This document shows, in pieces, positions 10,631 through 20,019 of a stretch of DNA of 64,000 bases (its first letter is position 1; the number at the start of each line of letters is the position of its first letter). Below the pieces are notes generated by a model. The model did not search any database. It was given only the letters and a program-made list of their open reading frames with translations, and had not been told where the DNA came from. The DNA lies in the NCBI GenBank assembly GCA_029862005.1, contig JAOTYD010000002.1:237642-301641 (forward strand), read 5' to 3'. Source of the stretch: Gammaproteobacteria bacterium. Its GTDB lineage: Bacteria; Pseudomonadota; Gammaproteobacteria; GCA-001735895. A program made the position numbers and the translations under genes.

Positions 10631-10715
10631 CAAAACCTCCATCCGGAGTGCTGTCCGGGTATTTCGTCACTATTATCCCGGCACAAATTCTTTTGTGGTA
10701 CTATTTTTTCCACTG

Positions 10716-10731
10716 CCTGCCATCTGGCAGG
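10716..10731. promoter_or_regulatory. palindrome between divergent genes
   Basis: A perfect palindrome (CCTGCCA, two bases, TGGCAGG) lies in the 151-base divergent region, about 50 bases before the ABC transporter start. It could be an operator or a short hairpin in the leader. No regulator gene is adjacent, so the assignment is a guess. Confidence 0.3.
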
Positions 10732-10781
10732 TTGCTGGATAAAATAAAATAACCATCGATACAACCATCGAGGAGGCTGTT

Positions 10782-12377
10782 GTGTTCAAATTAAGACAAA
10801 TACTTACAAGTATTGCCGTGCTGGTCGCGTTTGGTATGGGCCCATCCCATGCGGCGACGCCGGATAATACTTTTGTTATGGCGAAGGACATTGCCGATAT
10901 CATCACCATGGATCCGGCCGAAGTGTTCGAACTCACCACCGGCGAGATCATCGCCAACGTTTATGATCGAATCATGATGTTCGAACCGGAAGACCTGCAA
11001 AGCCTGGTCGGCGGTGTGGCCGAGAGCTGGGAGGTTAGCAACAAGGGCAGCACCATCACTTTCAAGATTCGCCCCGGACTGAAGTTCCATTCCGGCAACC
11101 CGGTGCGGGCCGAGGATGTCGCGTGGTCGCTGCAACGGGTCGTCAAGCTTAACAAGACCCCTGCTTTTATCATCACCCAGTTCGGCTGGACTGCGGAAAA
11201 CATCGATGAGCTAGTCAAGGCGACCGATGACAGCCACGTAAGGATTACCATTTCCGAGGAATTTTCCCCCGGACTGGTGCTCAATGCCATGTCTGCCGGT
11301 GTTGCGTCCGTGGTCGACAAGGAACTGGTTATGAGTCACGAGAAGGATGGTGACCTGGGATACGACTGGCTCAAATCCAACAGTGCTGGTTCCGGCGCCT
11401 TCAGCATCAAGACCTGGAAGGCCAACGAGATCGTCACACTCGAAGCGAATCCGAACTACCGCCACGGCGCGCCGGGAATGAAGCGCGTCATCCTGCGCCA
11501 CGTTGCGGAGCCCTCTTCGCAACGGCTGCTGCTGGAAAAAGGCGATATCGACATGGCGCGTAACCTGACCCCGGACCAGGTCAAAGGTGTGATGGACAAT
11601 TCCGACATTTCGATTGATGGTCACCCCAAGGGCACCCTCGTTTACATGGCCGCCAATGCGGGTCACCCGATCCTGGGTAAAGACGAGGTCGTGCAGGCGA
11701 TACGCCACCTGGTTGACTACGAAAGCATGGCCAATTCGTTCCTGGCGGGACAGTTTGTCGTGCACCAGGCATTCTGGCCGGGTGGTCTTTGGGGGGCCCT
11801 CGAAGATACCCCGTACAAGCAGGATGTGGCCAAGGCAAAATCACTGCTGCAGGCGGCTGGCCATGGTGACGGTTTCGAGCTGACTATTCATACCCTGACC
11901 AATTCTCCGTTTCCGGAGATTGCCCAGGCACTGCAGGCGAACCTGGCGCAGGGCGGCATCAAGGTCAACATCGTAACCCTTGAAGGAAAGACCCTGTGGC
12001 CGAAATACCGCGCCCGTGAGCATGATATTATTCTCGCGCGCTGGTCACCGGATTATGTCGATCCGCACTCGAATGCAGATGCTTTTGCGCACAATCCGGA
12101 TAATCGCCTGGAGGCGAAACTCACCGGGGTACTCGCCTGGCGTAACGCGTGGGCGGATGATGCAAGTAACATGCTGGCCGTCAAGGCTCGTAACGAACTC
12201 GACCTGGGCAAGCGCAGGGAGCAGTATCTAGAGCTGCAGGCCATGCTGCAAAAGAAAGGACCGTTCGTGATCATGTTCCAGCAGAACGAGCAGGTGGCAC
12301 GCCGTGAAAACCTGCGCGGATTTGTTTCGGGTTCAAACTTTGATCTCGTGTTCTACCGTAATGTAACCAAGCAGTAG
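10782..12377 (+). CDS. peptide ABC transporter substrate-binding protein
   Basis: The 531-residue protein has a cleavable signal peptide (to about residue 24, ending SHAA) and the SBP family 5 fold of dipeptide/oligopeptide-binding proteins (FKIRPGLKFHSGNPVRAEDVAWSL is diagnostic in part). It captures the substrate in the periplasm and delivers it to the two permeases encoded next. The GTG start is well supported by AGGAGG five bases upstream. Its stop overlaps the GTG start of the permease by one base. The substrate is inferred to be a peptide; the M81 peptidase at the operon end suggests it is cut after import. Confidence 0.93.
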   Translation: MFKLRQILTSIAVLVAFGMGPSHAATPDNTFVMAKDIADIITMDPAEVFELTTGEIIANVYDRIMMFEPEDLQSLVGGVAESWEVSNKGSTITFKIRPGLKFHSGNPVRAEDVAWSLQRVVKLNKTPAFIITQFGWTAENIDELVKATDDSHVRITISEEFSPGLVLNAMSAGVASVVDKELVMSHEKDGDLGYDWLKSNSAGSGAFSIKTWKANEIVTLEANPNYRHGAPGMKRVILRHVAEPSSQRLLLEKGDIDMARNLTPDQVKGVMDNSDISIDGHPKGTLVYMAANAGHPILGKDEVVQAIRHLVDYESMANSFLAGQFVVHQAFWPGGLWGALEDTPYKQDVAKAKSLLQAAGHGDGFELTIHTLTNSPFPEIAQALQANLAQGGIKVNIVTLEGKTLWPKYRAREHDIILARWSPDYVDPHSNADAFAHNPDNRLEAKLTGVLAWRNAWADDASNMLAVKARNELDLGKRREQYLELQAMLQKKGPFVIMFQQNEQVARRENLRGFVSGSNFDLVFYRNVTKQ

Positions 12378-13438
12378 TGAAACCCTCTGCCAGCGGTCAT
12401 CGGGCGGCAGGGTCAGCAATGACACTGCCGCCGACCCTGGCGAAAATCCTGGGAGTTCTGACCAGCCTGCTGCTGACCTTTATCGGTCTGACCGCGATTA
12501 CTTTCGTGATCGGCCGCATGATGCCGGCCGACCCGGTTCTTGCCATCGTCGGTGATCGCGCGTCGCAGGAAGTTTACGACCAGGTTTACCTGCAACTAGG
12601 GCTCGACAAGCCTGTTTACATCCAGTACCTGCGTTACCTCGAGCAATTGGTCGAGGGTGATCTCGGCACCTCGATCATGACCGCACAGCCGGTGATGGAA
12701 GACATCCTGCGTTTTTTCCCGGCAACCCTGGAACTGGCCACCGTTGCGACACTGCTTGGAATCTTTGTCGGCATCCCAATGGGGGTGCTGGCAGCGGTGC
12801 ACCACGGTCGGTGGCCGGATCATATCGTACGCGTGATTGGACTGATCGGCTATTCGGCACCGATCTTCTGGCTCGGCATGGTGGCCCTGCTGGTGTTCTA
12901 TGCCAAGCTCGGCTGGGTTGCCGGCCCGGGCCGGCTCGATGTTTTCTACGACGGGATTGTCGAACCGGTTACCGGTGTTTTGATGATCGATGCTGCGATG
13001 TCCGGCGATTGGGATATCTTTTACAACGCGCTCGCGCACCTGATACTGCCAGCGTCGATACTGGGCACTTTCGCACTCGCCTACATCGCACGCATGACGC
13101 GTAGTTTCATGCTTGACCAGCTCAGCCAGGAATACATCCTGACTGCCCGGGTCAAGGGCATGCCGGAACGCAACGTGATTTGGGGTCACGCCTTTCGCAA
13201 CGTGCTGGTGCAGTTGATCACCATCATCGGTCTGACCTATGCCTCGCTGCTGGAAGGCTCGGTGCTGACCGAAACGGTTTTCTCCTGGCCCGGGATTGGC
13301 CAGTACATCACCAACTCGCTGTTCAATAACGATATGAACGCGGTACTGGGTGGCACCATTGTCGTCGGCACCTGCTTTGTCGGTATAAACATGTTGTCCG
13401 ACCTGCTCTACCGCCTGGTGGATCCGAGGATTCGCTGA
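12377..13438 (+). CDS. ABC transporter permease (DppB-like)
   Basis: This 353-residue inner-membrane protein has about six membrane helices and the EAA-type loop (EYILTARVKGMPERNVIWGH) that contacts the ATPase. The N-terminal helix plus a periplasmic domain is typical of DppB/OppB. A GTG start overlaps the preceding stop; an in-frame ATG at 12419 (MTLPPTLAK) is an alternative and gives a more usual N-terminus. It is part of a five-gene transporter operon and overlaps the next permease by one base. Confidence 0.92.
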   Translation: MKPSASGHRAAGSAMTLPPTLAKILGVLTSLLLTFIGLTAITFVIGRMMPADPVLAIVGDRASQEVYDQVYLQLGLDKPVYIQYLRYLEQLVEGDLGTSIMTAQPVMEDILRFFPATLELATVATLLGIFVGIPMGVLAAVHHGRWPDHIVRVIGLIGYSAPIFWLGMVALLVFYAKLGWVAGPGRLDVFYDGIVEPVTGVLMIDAAMSGDWDIFYNALAHLILPASILGTFALAYIARMTRSFMLDQLSQEYILTARVKGMPERNVIWGHAFRNVLVQLITIIGLTYASLLEGSVLTETVFSWPGIGQYITNSLFNNDMNAVLGGTIVVGTCFVGINMLSDLLYRLVDPRIR

Positions 13439-14346
13439 TGCCGGCCGAAGCGACACTGCGCGGCTGGTTGCTGGCGGAGATTCCGAAATCGAAAATACAG
13501 GCTCGATGCCAGCGGGTGTTCATCGGCTGGCTCGACTTCAAGCGTAACCCGATCGCGATGATCGGGTTACTGATTGTCGTAGGCCTGGTGGTAATCGCCG
13601 CGCTGGCACCGTGGATCACGGCTTCCGACGGGCTCGAACTCGATCTTGCCAATCGCCTGCAGCCACCCGGCCGCGAGCACTGGTTTGGCACCGATGAACT
13701 GGGACGCGATATTTTTGACCGCATCATTTGGGGTTCACGGATCACGCTCTATATCGTCGCGCTGGTGTCAATTATCGTGGTGCCGATCGGACTGCTGGTT
13801 GGCACCGTCGCCGGCTACCTGGGTGGTTGGGTCGATAGCGTGTTAATGCGCCTGACCGATATCTTCCTCGCCTTTCCACGATTGATCCTGGCGATGGCAC
13901 TGGTCGCGGTACTGGGTCGTGGTCTGGAAAACGCCGTACTGGCGATTGCGCTGACAACCTGGTCTCCGTTTGCGCGTATCGCCCGCGCCGAGGCACTGAC
14001 CATCCGCAACAGTGAATTCATTCTCGCCGCGCAGATGCAGGGCATCAGCACCGTTGGCATTCTCGCGCGACACGTCACGCCACTGTGCATGTCCTCGGTC
14101 ATCGTTCGCCTTACGCTGGATATGGCTGGCATCATATTAACCGCGGCCGGACTCGGTTTTCTCGGCCTCGGGGCACAACCACCGACGCCGGAATGGGGCG
14201 CAATGATTTCTCTCGGCCGGCAATACCTGATCGATCAATGGTGGGTGCCGACAATTCCGGGCGTCGCCATACTCATCGTGAGCCTCGGCTTTAACCTGCT
14301 CGGTGACGGCCTCAGGGACGTGTTCGATCCGAAGAGTGGGAGTTGA
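13438..14346 (+). CDS. ABC transporter permease (DppC-like)
   Basis: The 302-residue second permease has the DppC/OppC N-terminal helix, the family motif HWFGTDELGRDIFDRIIWGS near residues 80-100, and an EAA loop (EFILAAQMQGIS). It starts inside the stop of the DppB-like gene (TGATG). It forms the heterodimeric channel with that protein. Confidence 0.93.
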   Translation: MPAEATLRGWLLAEIPKSKIQARCQRVFIGWLDFKRNPIAMIGLLIVVGLVVIAALAPWITASDGLELDLANRLQPPGREHWFGTDELGRDIFDRIIWGSRITLYIVALVSIIVVPIGLLVGTVAGYLGGWVDSVLMRLTDIFLAFPRLILAMALVAVLGRGLENAVLAIALTTWSPFARIARAEALTIRNSEFILAAQMQGISTVGILARHVTPLCMSSVIVRLTLDMAGIILTAAGLGFLGLGAQPPTPEWGAMISLGRQYLIDQWWVPTIPGVAILIVSLGFNLLGDGLRDVFDPKSGS

Positions 14347-14349
14347 CCA

Positions 14350-15207
14350 ATGACTGAATCATCGCTGCTCCGCGTAGAAGATTTGCAGGTGACCTACAAC
14401 ACGCCCACCGGGCTGGTGCGCGCGGTCAGCGGTGTGAGTTTCGACCTGGGGCGAGAAAAGCTTGGCATCGTCGGCGAATCCGGCTCTGGAAAATCGCAGA
14501 CCGGGCGTGCCATTCTCGGTTTGACTGCACCCGGTGGCACGGTTACCGCAAAGCGCCTGGAATTCAGGGGCACCAACCTGCTCAACGCGAGCCAGGCCAC
14601 GATGCGACAGATCCGGGGTGGCGGCATCTCGATGATCATGCAGGATCCGAAGTATTCGCTGAACCCGGTGATGACCGTGGGTTCCCAGATTGAGGAAGCC
14701 CTGCTGATTCATAACCGCACCTCGAAACGGGTGGCACGTGAGCGCACCCTCGAGATGCTGCGCGCGGTTAAAATCCGCGAGCCGGAACGCGTTTACCGCG
14801 CTTATCCGCACGAGGTCTCCGGGGGCATGGGCCAGCGCATCATGATTGCGATGATGATGATTCCGGAACCCGACATTATCATCGCCGACGAACCCACTTC
14901 AGCGCTCGACGTCACGGTACAGTTACAGGTATTGGCGGTGCTCGATGACATGATCAACGCGCGCGGCATGGGGCTTATTTTTATCAGTCACGATCTCAAC
15001 CTGATTGCCTCGTTCTGTGATCGCATCCTGGTCATGTATGACGGCCGGGTGGTCGAGCAATGCACCGCGGCCAACCTCGATGGGGCGCAACATCCCTACA
15101 CCCAGGGTCTGGTCAACTGCCTGCCAAGGCTCGACGGGGGTCACGAAGAACTCCCGGTTCTGAAACGCGATCCGGCCTGGCTGACGGCGCCGGGAGTAGT
15201 ACGATGA
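14350..15207 (+). CDS. peptide ABC transporter ATPase (DppD-like)
   Basis: This 285-residue ATPase carries Walker A GESGSGKS, the signature VSGGMGQR and Walker B IIIADEPTSALD, followed by the C-terminal oligopeptide-transporter extension. The protein is shorter than many DppD homologues (about 320 residues). It begins three bases after the DppC-like stop and overlaps the second ATPase by ATGA. It energises import with the second ATPase. Confidence 0.93.
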   Translation: MTESSLLRVEDLQVTYNTPTGLVRAVSGVSFDLGREKLGIVGESGSGKSQTGRAILGLTAPGGTVTAKRLEFRGTNLLNASQATMRQIRGGGISMIMQDPKYSLNPVMTVGSQIEEALLIHNRTSKRVARERTLEMLRAVKIREPERVYRAYPHEVSGGMGQRIMIAMMMIPEPDIIIADEPTSALDVTVQLQVLAVLDDMINARGMGLIFISHDLNLIASFCDRILVMYDGRVVEQCTAANLDGAQHPYTQGLVNCLPRLDGGHEELPVLKRDPAWLTAPGVVR

Positions 15208-15989
15208 TCGATATTCGCTGCCTGGACGTGGTGTTCGGCCATGGCAAGAGCGTGTTTCACGCCGTGCGCGATGTTTCGCTGCTGGTCGAGAAGGGGCAAT
15301 CCTTCGGCCTGGTTGGCGAGTCAGGCTCGGGCAAAACCACGGTACTACGGGCACTGGCCGGTTTACTCGAGCGGGTAGCCCGGGTTAGCGGCGAAATGAC
15401 GGTTGCCGAAGAAACCTTGTTGCAGCGACGTTCGCAGTCATTTCGACGGCGGGTACAGATGGTATTCCAGGATCCGTATGGCTCCCTGCATCCGCGCCAT
15501 ACGGTAGATACGATTCTGAGCGAGCCGGCCCGGGTGCATAAGCTCGATCGCATCGAGGAACGCGTGGTACACGCGCTCGAGGAAGTCGGTCTCGACGCCT
15601 CGTTTCGATTTCGCTATCCCCACCAGATATCGGGTGGGCAACGCCAGCGGGTATCCGTCGCGCGTGCGTTGATTACCGACCCTGAAATTATCCTGCTGGA
15701 CGAGCCAACCTCCGCGCTTGATGTATCGGTGCAGGCCGAAGTACTTAACCTGTTGATGCGCCTGAAACGCGAACACGGTCTGACCTACATCCTCGTTAGT
15801 CATAACCTCGCCGTGGTAGCGCATATGTGCGAGACCCTGTCGGTCATGCAAAACGGGGCAATCGTCGAAACCATGAGCGTTCAGCAATTACGCGAACACA
15901 ACTCGACCATGCCTTATACCCAACAGTTATTGACCGCGAGCCTCGGTTACGACCGCACCGCGATCGATGCCTTCGAGGAATTTGGATGA
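15204..15989 (+). CDS. peptide ABC transporter ATPase (DppF-like)
   Basis: The 261-residue ATPase has Walker A GESGSGKT, signature ISGGQRQR and Walker B LLDEPTSALD, and ends soon after the H-loop region without the long zinc-finger-like tail of canonical DppF. The start is the ATG overlapping the previous stop (ATGA); the open frame upstream to 15060 lies within the preceding gene. It completes the transporter. Confidence 0.93.
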   Translation: MIDIRCLDVVFGHGKSVFHAVRDVSLLVEKGQSFGLVGESGSGKTTVLRALAGLLERVARVSGEMTVAEETLLQRRSQSFRRRVQMVFQDPYGSLHPRHTVDTILSEPARVHKLDRIEERVVHALEEVGLDASFRFRYPHQISGGQRQRVSVARALITDPEIILLDEPTSALDVSVQAEVLNLLMRLKREHGLTYILVSHNLAVVAHMCETLSVMQNGAIVETMSVQQLREHNSTMPYTQQLLTASLGYDRTAIDAFEEFG

Positions 15990-16055
15990 GGATTCGGCGC
16001 ATGTGGTTCGATATCGAGTCGTTAATGAATCCTGGCCAGCGCGGGGCGTAATCAC

Positions 16056-17543
16056 ATGGCGAGAATTGCGGTGGGCGGGGTTCAACACGAAACCAACGTG
16101 TTTGCACCCTACCGGGCCGAATTTAGCGTATTCGAGCAACGCGACGAGTGGCCGCCCTTATGCGGTGGGGCACAAATGCTCGATAATGTGCATGGTATGA
16201 ACCTGCCGGTTACCGGTGCGATCGAACGTCTTGCGGCGCTCGGACATGAAATTGTACCCCTGATCTGGTGCTCGGCAACGCCGTCCGCTCATGTCACCGA
16301 AGAGGCTTTCGAGCGTATCTCGGCGTTGATGCTGGAAGCTCTGCGCGATTCGTCGAACATTGATGGCGTTCTGCTGGACCTTCATGGCGCCATGGTCTGC
16401 AGCCACGTCGCCGATGGTGACGGCGAATTGCTGCGACGAATCCGCGGTGCGGTCGGTGACGACACCCCTGTCATTGGCTGTCTCGACCTGCATGCCAACA
16501 TCAGCGACCAGATGGTCGCACAGGCGAGTGCGCTCGAGGTTTATCGTACCTACCCCCATATCGATATGAGCGACACCGGGTCACGTGCGGCCGATCTTCT
16601 CGACCTGTTGCTGCGCCATAAAATTTCGCGCTTCCCGTTTAATGCCATCCGACGCACCGAATTCCTGATTCCCCCGATTTGGGGCTGCACCCTCGTGGAT
16701 CCGGCCAGGGCAATCTACGAACATTTGCGCGAGCGGATTCGTGGCGAGATCGCGGGGGTGTCGCTGGCCTGTGGCTTCCCGCTTTCCGACGTGCCCGAGG
16801 CAGGCCCGGCCCTGGTTGCCTACGGCTTCGATAAAACCGCGGTCAACGCGACAGCAGATAGCCTGCTGGCTGAAATCGAAGCACGCGAAAGCGAATTTCG
16901 CGGCCGGCTGTATGGCCCGGAAGAAGCGGTCAGCGAGGCAATTCGACTGTCTTGCGACGCCTGCGGTCCGGTAATGCTCGCGGATTCGCAGGATAATCCC
17001 GGGGGCGGTGGCCCGGGTGATACCACGGAAATACTGCGTGCCCTGGTGACGCAAGAAGCGCAGGACGCCGTCGTCGGGATCCTTAATGATTCGCAGGCCG
17101 CAGAAAAAGCGCATTCAGCCGGAACCGGTGCGCTTGTAAACATCAGCCTGGGCGGTAAATCCGGGTATCCCGGCAGCCTGTCCTTTGACACCGAATTCCG
17201 CGTGCTGGGATTGTCCGACGGTCGTTTCAGCGCCACCGGTCCAATGCTCGCCGGCGCGGCAATGGATCTCGGTCCGACCGCGTTACTTCAGGTCGGCGGT
17301 GTGCGCATCGTGGTTGGCTCGAAAGCAATTCAAACCATGGATCAGTCCATGTTCCGGCACCTGGGAATCGAGCCCGCGCAGCAAAATATCATCGCCATCA
17401 AAAGCAGCATACATTTTCGTAACGACTTCCAGCAAATAGCTGCGGCAATTCTGCCGGTTGCCGCACCCGGCCCGGTCATTGTCGACCTCAGCACGGTACC
17501 TTTCAAGGACCCGCGCCTGAAACGGCTCACCGCCACAAGCTAA
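16056..17543 (+). CDS. M81 family metallopeptidase (MlrC-like)
   Basis: The 495-residue protein matches the M81/MlrC family: N-terminal GGVQHETNVFAP, the LDLHGAM segment, CLDLHANIS and RTYPHIDM supply His and Asp metal ligands, and the C-terminal domain has LADSQDNPGGGGPGDTTE. MlrC hydrolyses linearised microcystin in some bacteria, but most homologues accompany peptide ABC transporters and probably degrade small peptides. It starts 66 bases after the ATPase stop with a GGGGCG ribosome-binding site, in line with a single transport-and-cleavage operon. No signal peptide is visible. Confidence 0.9.
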   Translation: MARIAVGGVQHETNVFAPYRAEFSVFEQRDEWPPLCGGAQMLDNVHGMNLPVTGAIERLAALGHEIVPLIWCSATPSAHVTEEAFERISALMLEALRDSSNIDGVLLDLHGAMVCSHVADGDGELLRRIRGAVGDDTPVIGCLDLHANISDQMVAQASALEVYRTYPHIDMSDTGSRAADLLDLLLRHKISRFPFNAIRRTEFLIPPIWGCTLVDPARAIYEHLRERIRGEIAGVSLACGFPLSDVPEAGPALVAYGFDKTAVNATADSLLAEIEARESEFRGRLYGPEEAVSEAIRLSCDACGPVMLADSQDNPGGGGPGDTTEILRALVTQEAQDAVVGILNDSQAAEKAHSAGTGALVNISLGGKSGYPGSLSFDTEFRVLGLSDGRFSATGPMLAGAAMDLGPTALLQVGGVRIVVGSKAIQTMDQSMFRHLGIEPAQQNIIAIKSSIHFRNDFQQIAAAILPVAAPGPVIVDLSTVPFKDPRLKRLTATS

Positions 17544-17714
17544 TTCAAGCCCTCCGTGAAAATACCTGAATAGCCGTTACACTGAAAACCGCGCCGGGCA
17601 GCAAATATTCCCACGACCAGGGCAAGCTGAATAATTGTGACGTTTGTCAGCAAGGGCTGGATCGGACCGATCTAACCAGAGTGATAGCTGTATCTCGTTA
17701 ATTCAACAAGGCTT

Positions 17715-18143
17715 ATGTCAGGATATGTTACTAAGAAACAATATAAGAGAGATAAACCATTGTCTGCAACACGCTTCAATCTAATCTTCGAGGGCAAGAT
17801 AGAGTCTGGCTACGACCAGGATGAGGCGCATCGCACGCTCGAGGCCCTGTTCGAGTTCGATACCGAGACCCAGGCCGATCTATACAACGGGCAAGCCGTC
17901 ATGCTGGGTAAGAGCATGGATGCCGCGACGGCCGATTCTTTCAAACGGGCCCTGGCCGGGACTAGCGTTACAACCTATCTGTCACCGGATTCAAAAGCCC
18001 CGGCAGCCGAAGAAACTCAACCGGGGAACTCGGTGGATCGACGTTCGACAGTTCCACGCCGCGCAAATACCGCGCGTCGTGCCCGCCTCAGAAGTAATGC
18101 AATTTTACCGGATCGACGCAAGGGCGAGGATCGTCGACGCTAG
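17715..18143 (+). CDS. uncharacterised protein with basic RR-rich tail
   Basis: The 142-residue protein has a compact N-terminal domain (RFNLIFEGKIESGYD to about residue 80) like one found in front of membrane or zinc-ribbon domains in proteobacterial proteins. It ends in an Arg-rich tail (PDRRKGEDRRR). No membrane segment is seen. The start is uncertain: ATG at 17715 has AAGG only three bases upstream, whereas TTG at 17760 would give the usual family N-terminus just before RFNLIF. Function unknown. Confidence 0.65.
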   Translation: MSGYVTKKQYKRDKPLSATRFNLIFEGKIESGYDQDEAHRTLEALFEFDTETQADLYNGQAVMLGKSMDAATADSFKRALAGTSVTTYLSPDSKAPAAEETQPGNSVDRRSTVPRRANTARRARLRSNAILPDRRKGEDRRR

Positions 18144-18172
18144 CGGTAACCGAAACTACGATAGAAACTAGT

Positions 18173-19132
18173 TTACTGCTGTTCGATCAGTTCCCAGTCT
18201 GAAGCATCGGAATAGCGACAGAGGATTGTCGCCTCTTCCTCATCGAATTGGGTGGAAGGTGAATCCTCAACCAGAGCAAACTTTTCGGTTTCCATCATCA
18301 GCAATTTGTCGTCGATGTGATAGGTACTAACCTGGCGAAAACCGCTGCGACCGACCTCGGTAACCAGGGGCTCTGGCTCGATTTCATGAAATACGGCCAG
18401 GTGTTGATCCCAACCCCCGGCATCGACTTCGCAGGTATAAACAATCACCGCCTCTTCGCGTTCGTCGCCACACAGGTTCCCGAATTCAGCTTCGGAGGGA
18501 TAGAAATAGCAGGTTTTGCCAACCACTTGATAGCTTTCTATGTACCGACCATAGCGTTCAATCTGCGCGAGTAGAATAGTTCTTACTTCCTCGTCCGAGG
18601 GCATCGAACTTTCGTCCCCGGTTGATGGTGTTGAGCTTTTGTCCTCGAGCGACGGTATCGAGCTTACCTCCTCGATCGATGGTAATGAGCTCTTTTCCTC
18701 GATTGATGGTAGTGAGCTCTCTTCCTCGAGCGATGGTAGTGAGCTTACCTCTTCGACCGATGGTAGTGAGCTCTCTTCCTCGTCCGACGGTATCGAGCTT
18801 TCGTCCTCAAGCGATGGTATCGAGCTTAGCTCGTCGATTGATTTGCACTGCCATCCCGAAGTACCCAGTTTCTCTGCCAGGCCGATAGCCCGGGGTGCAC
18901 AATAGCTGGCGTCATTGCGGGCATTCCACGGAAAGGTCGTAAGGGCAGGCTTGGTATACTTGACGCGGCAGGCGAAACCCGGTTCCGTCACTACCTCGAT
19001 ATAGCGCGTAGCACCCTCTCTTTCACAGGCATAGCCGATGTTGATGTCACGCCCAGGCGAGTCGGGGCTTACGAAAAAACTGCATAAAATTAGTATGCCG
19101 GGGAGGCAGACTTGCTTCGGATCGCCAAACAT
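18173..19132 (-). CDS. exported protein with nine 9-residue Ser/Glu repeats
   Basis: The 319-residue protein begins with a hydrophobic segment (LPGILILCSFF) that may be a signal. A Cys-containing region of about 75 residues follows, then nine tandem repeats of consensus SSLPSLEEE, then a C-terminal domain of about 140 residues with paired Cys (TCYFYPSEAEFGNLC, IVYTCEVD). The two Cys-containing parts resemble each other in style, so the repeat may be a flexible acidic linker between two small folded domains. No homologue is recognised. It is convergent with the preceding gene. Confidence 0.7.
   Translation of the reverse strand: MFGDPKQVCLPGILILCSFFVSPDSPGRDINIGYACEREGATRYIEVVTEPGFACRVKYTKPALTTFPWNARNDASYCAPRAIGLAEKLGTSGWQCKSIDELSSIPSLEDESSIPSDEEESSLPSVEEVSSLPSLEEESSLPSIEEKSSLPSIEEVSSIPSLEDKSSTPSTGDESSMPSDEEVRTILLAQIERYGRYIESYQVVGKTCYFYPSEAEFGNLCGDEREEAVIVYTCEVDAGGWDQHLAVFHEIEPEPLVTEVGRSGFRQVSTYHIDDKLLMMETEKFALVEDSPSTQFDEEEATILCRYSDASDWELIEQQ
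18588..18830 (-). repeat. 27-bp minisatellite, nine copies, in frame
   Basis: Nine 27-base units encode the SSxPSxEEx repeats of the surrounding gene. Units differ by a few bases and keep frame, so copy-number change would alter protein length without breaking it. Confidence 0.85.
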
Positions 19133-19353
19133 TTTTGCTTGTGTTCCACCTGCAACAGGTAAAGGTAAGGAAGCAATCGCTGCCCATGTTAAGAAACAAT
19201 GACAAACTTATCCACACTTTTTCCACAAACGCGAAATACTTCACTCGCCTGACTTATGCTGCTTTTAAGGGAGGGGCTTCAAACTGAAGATGGCAACTGT
19301 TTACCGGCGCGGTCATTACCATGTGATTAAAGCCTTGCGAAATCTGACTATCG

Positions 19354-19382
19354 AAAAAAAAGGGGCGCAATGCGCCCCTTTT
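19354..19382 (-). terminator. intrinsic terminator of the beta-barrel gene
   Basis: On the minus strand, GGGGCG pairs with CGCCCC around a short loop and is followed by a run of eight T. It lies 25-55 bases after the stop of the 19408-20019 gene. Confidence 0.88.
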
Positions 19383-19407
19383 AAGATGACTTGATATTTA
19401 TAATTGA

Positions 19408-20019
19408 TTAGTCATACATAAACATGTAGCCGATGGTGATCAAATCGCTATCAAGATCGTCGTCCAGTTCTTCGCCAAGTATTCTATCGATTTTTGGAAA
19501 CACGGTGTACTCGATCTCCAGGGCACCCGGTCCGAGCTTAAAGCCTACACCGACACCCCCGGCTACTCCATAGTTGGTTATGGAGCCACTGCTCGATCCG
19601 TCGCTGCCATCAAATTCTGTTTGCGTGTACCCAACTCTTCCCTTGAAATAGACGTCACCCTGGGTTTTCGCAGCCAGGTAAAGTCCCCAGCCATCACCTT
19701 CCAGTCTGGCGGGTAGCGAACCAAAATAGTCTTTGGAAACGGTATAGTTATACTCAAACTCCATGGAAAGAATATCATTGATATGACCGCCAGCCACAAA
19801 ACCCATGGTCCCAATGTCGGAATCCTCCTCCTGGTCCATGCCGGTAGCCGGATTGAAAATTAATAGATCTTTCGCTCTTAAACTTCCGTACTTGATTCCG
19901 AGATAAACTTTTCCGGTGTACAATTCCCTACCACTATCGCCATATCGGCCGGCTGCATTGCTCGTGGCAGGTATCAAAAATAGTAAAGATAAAACAACAA
20001 CAGCAATATTCGTTCTCAT
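19408..20019 (-). CDS. outer-membrane beta-barrel protein (opacity-like)
   Basis: This 203-residue protein has a clear signal peptide (cleavage near SNAA, residue 23). The rest shows alternating beta strands with aromatic ends (YLGIKYGSLR, MEFEYNYTV, ALEIEYTVFP, LITIGYMFMYD) and ends in a C-terminal aromatic/acidic strand, as in OmpW/opacity-type eight-stranded barrels. The ribosome-binding site AGGGG is well placed. It is monocistronic with its own terminator. The specific function is unknown. Confidence 0.85.
   Translation of the reverse strand: MRTNIAVVVLSLLFLIPATSNAAGRYGDSGRELYTGKVYLGIKYGSLRAKDLLIFNPATGMDQEEDSDIGTMGFVAGGHINDILSMEFEYNYTVSKDYFGSLPARLEGDGWGLYLAAKTQGDVYFKGRVGYTQTEFDGSDGSSSGSITNYGVAGGVGVGFKLGPGALEIEYTVFPKIDRILGEELDDDLDSDLITIGYMFMYD

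Noticed and set aside
15986..16051. 21-codon frame overlapping the DppF-like stop (ATGA)
   Set aside because: The overlap is suggestive, but the peptide has no recognisable feature and no ribosome-binding site of its own; it probably just bridges to the M81 gene.
18588..18830. 27-base repeats as CRISPR
   Set aside because: Units are directly adjacent, without unique spacers, and encode a protein repeat in frame.
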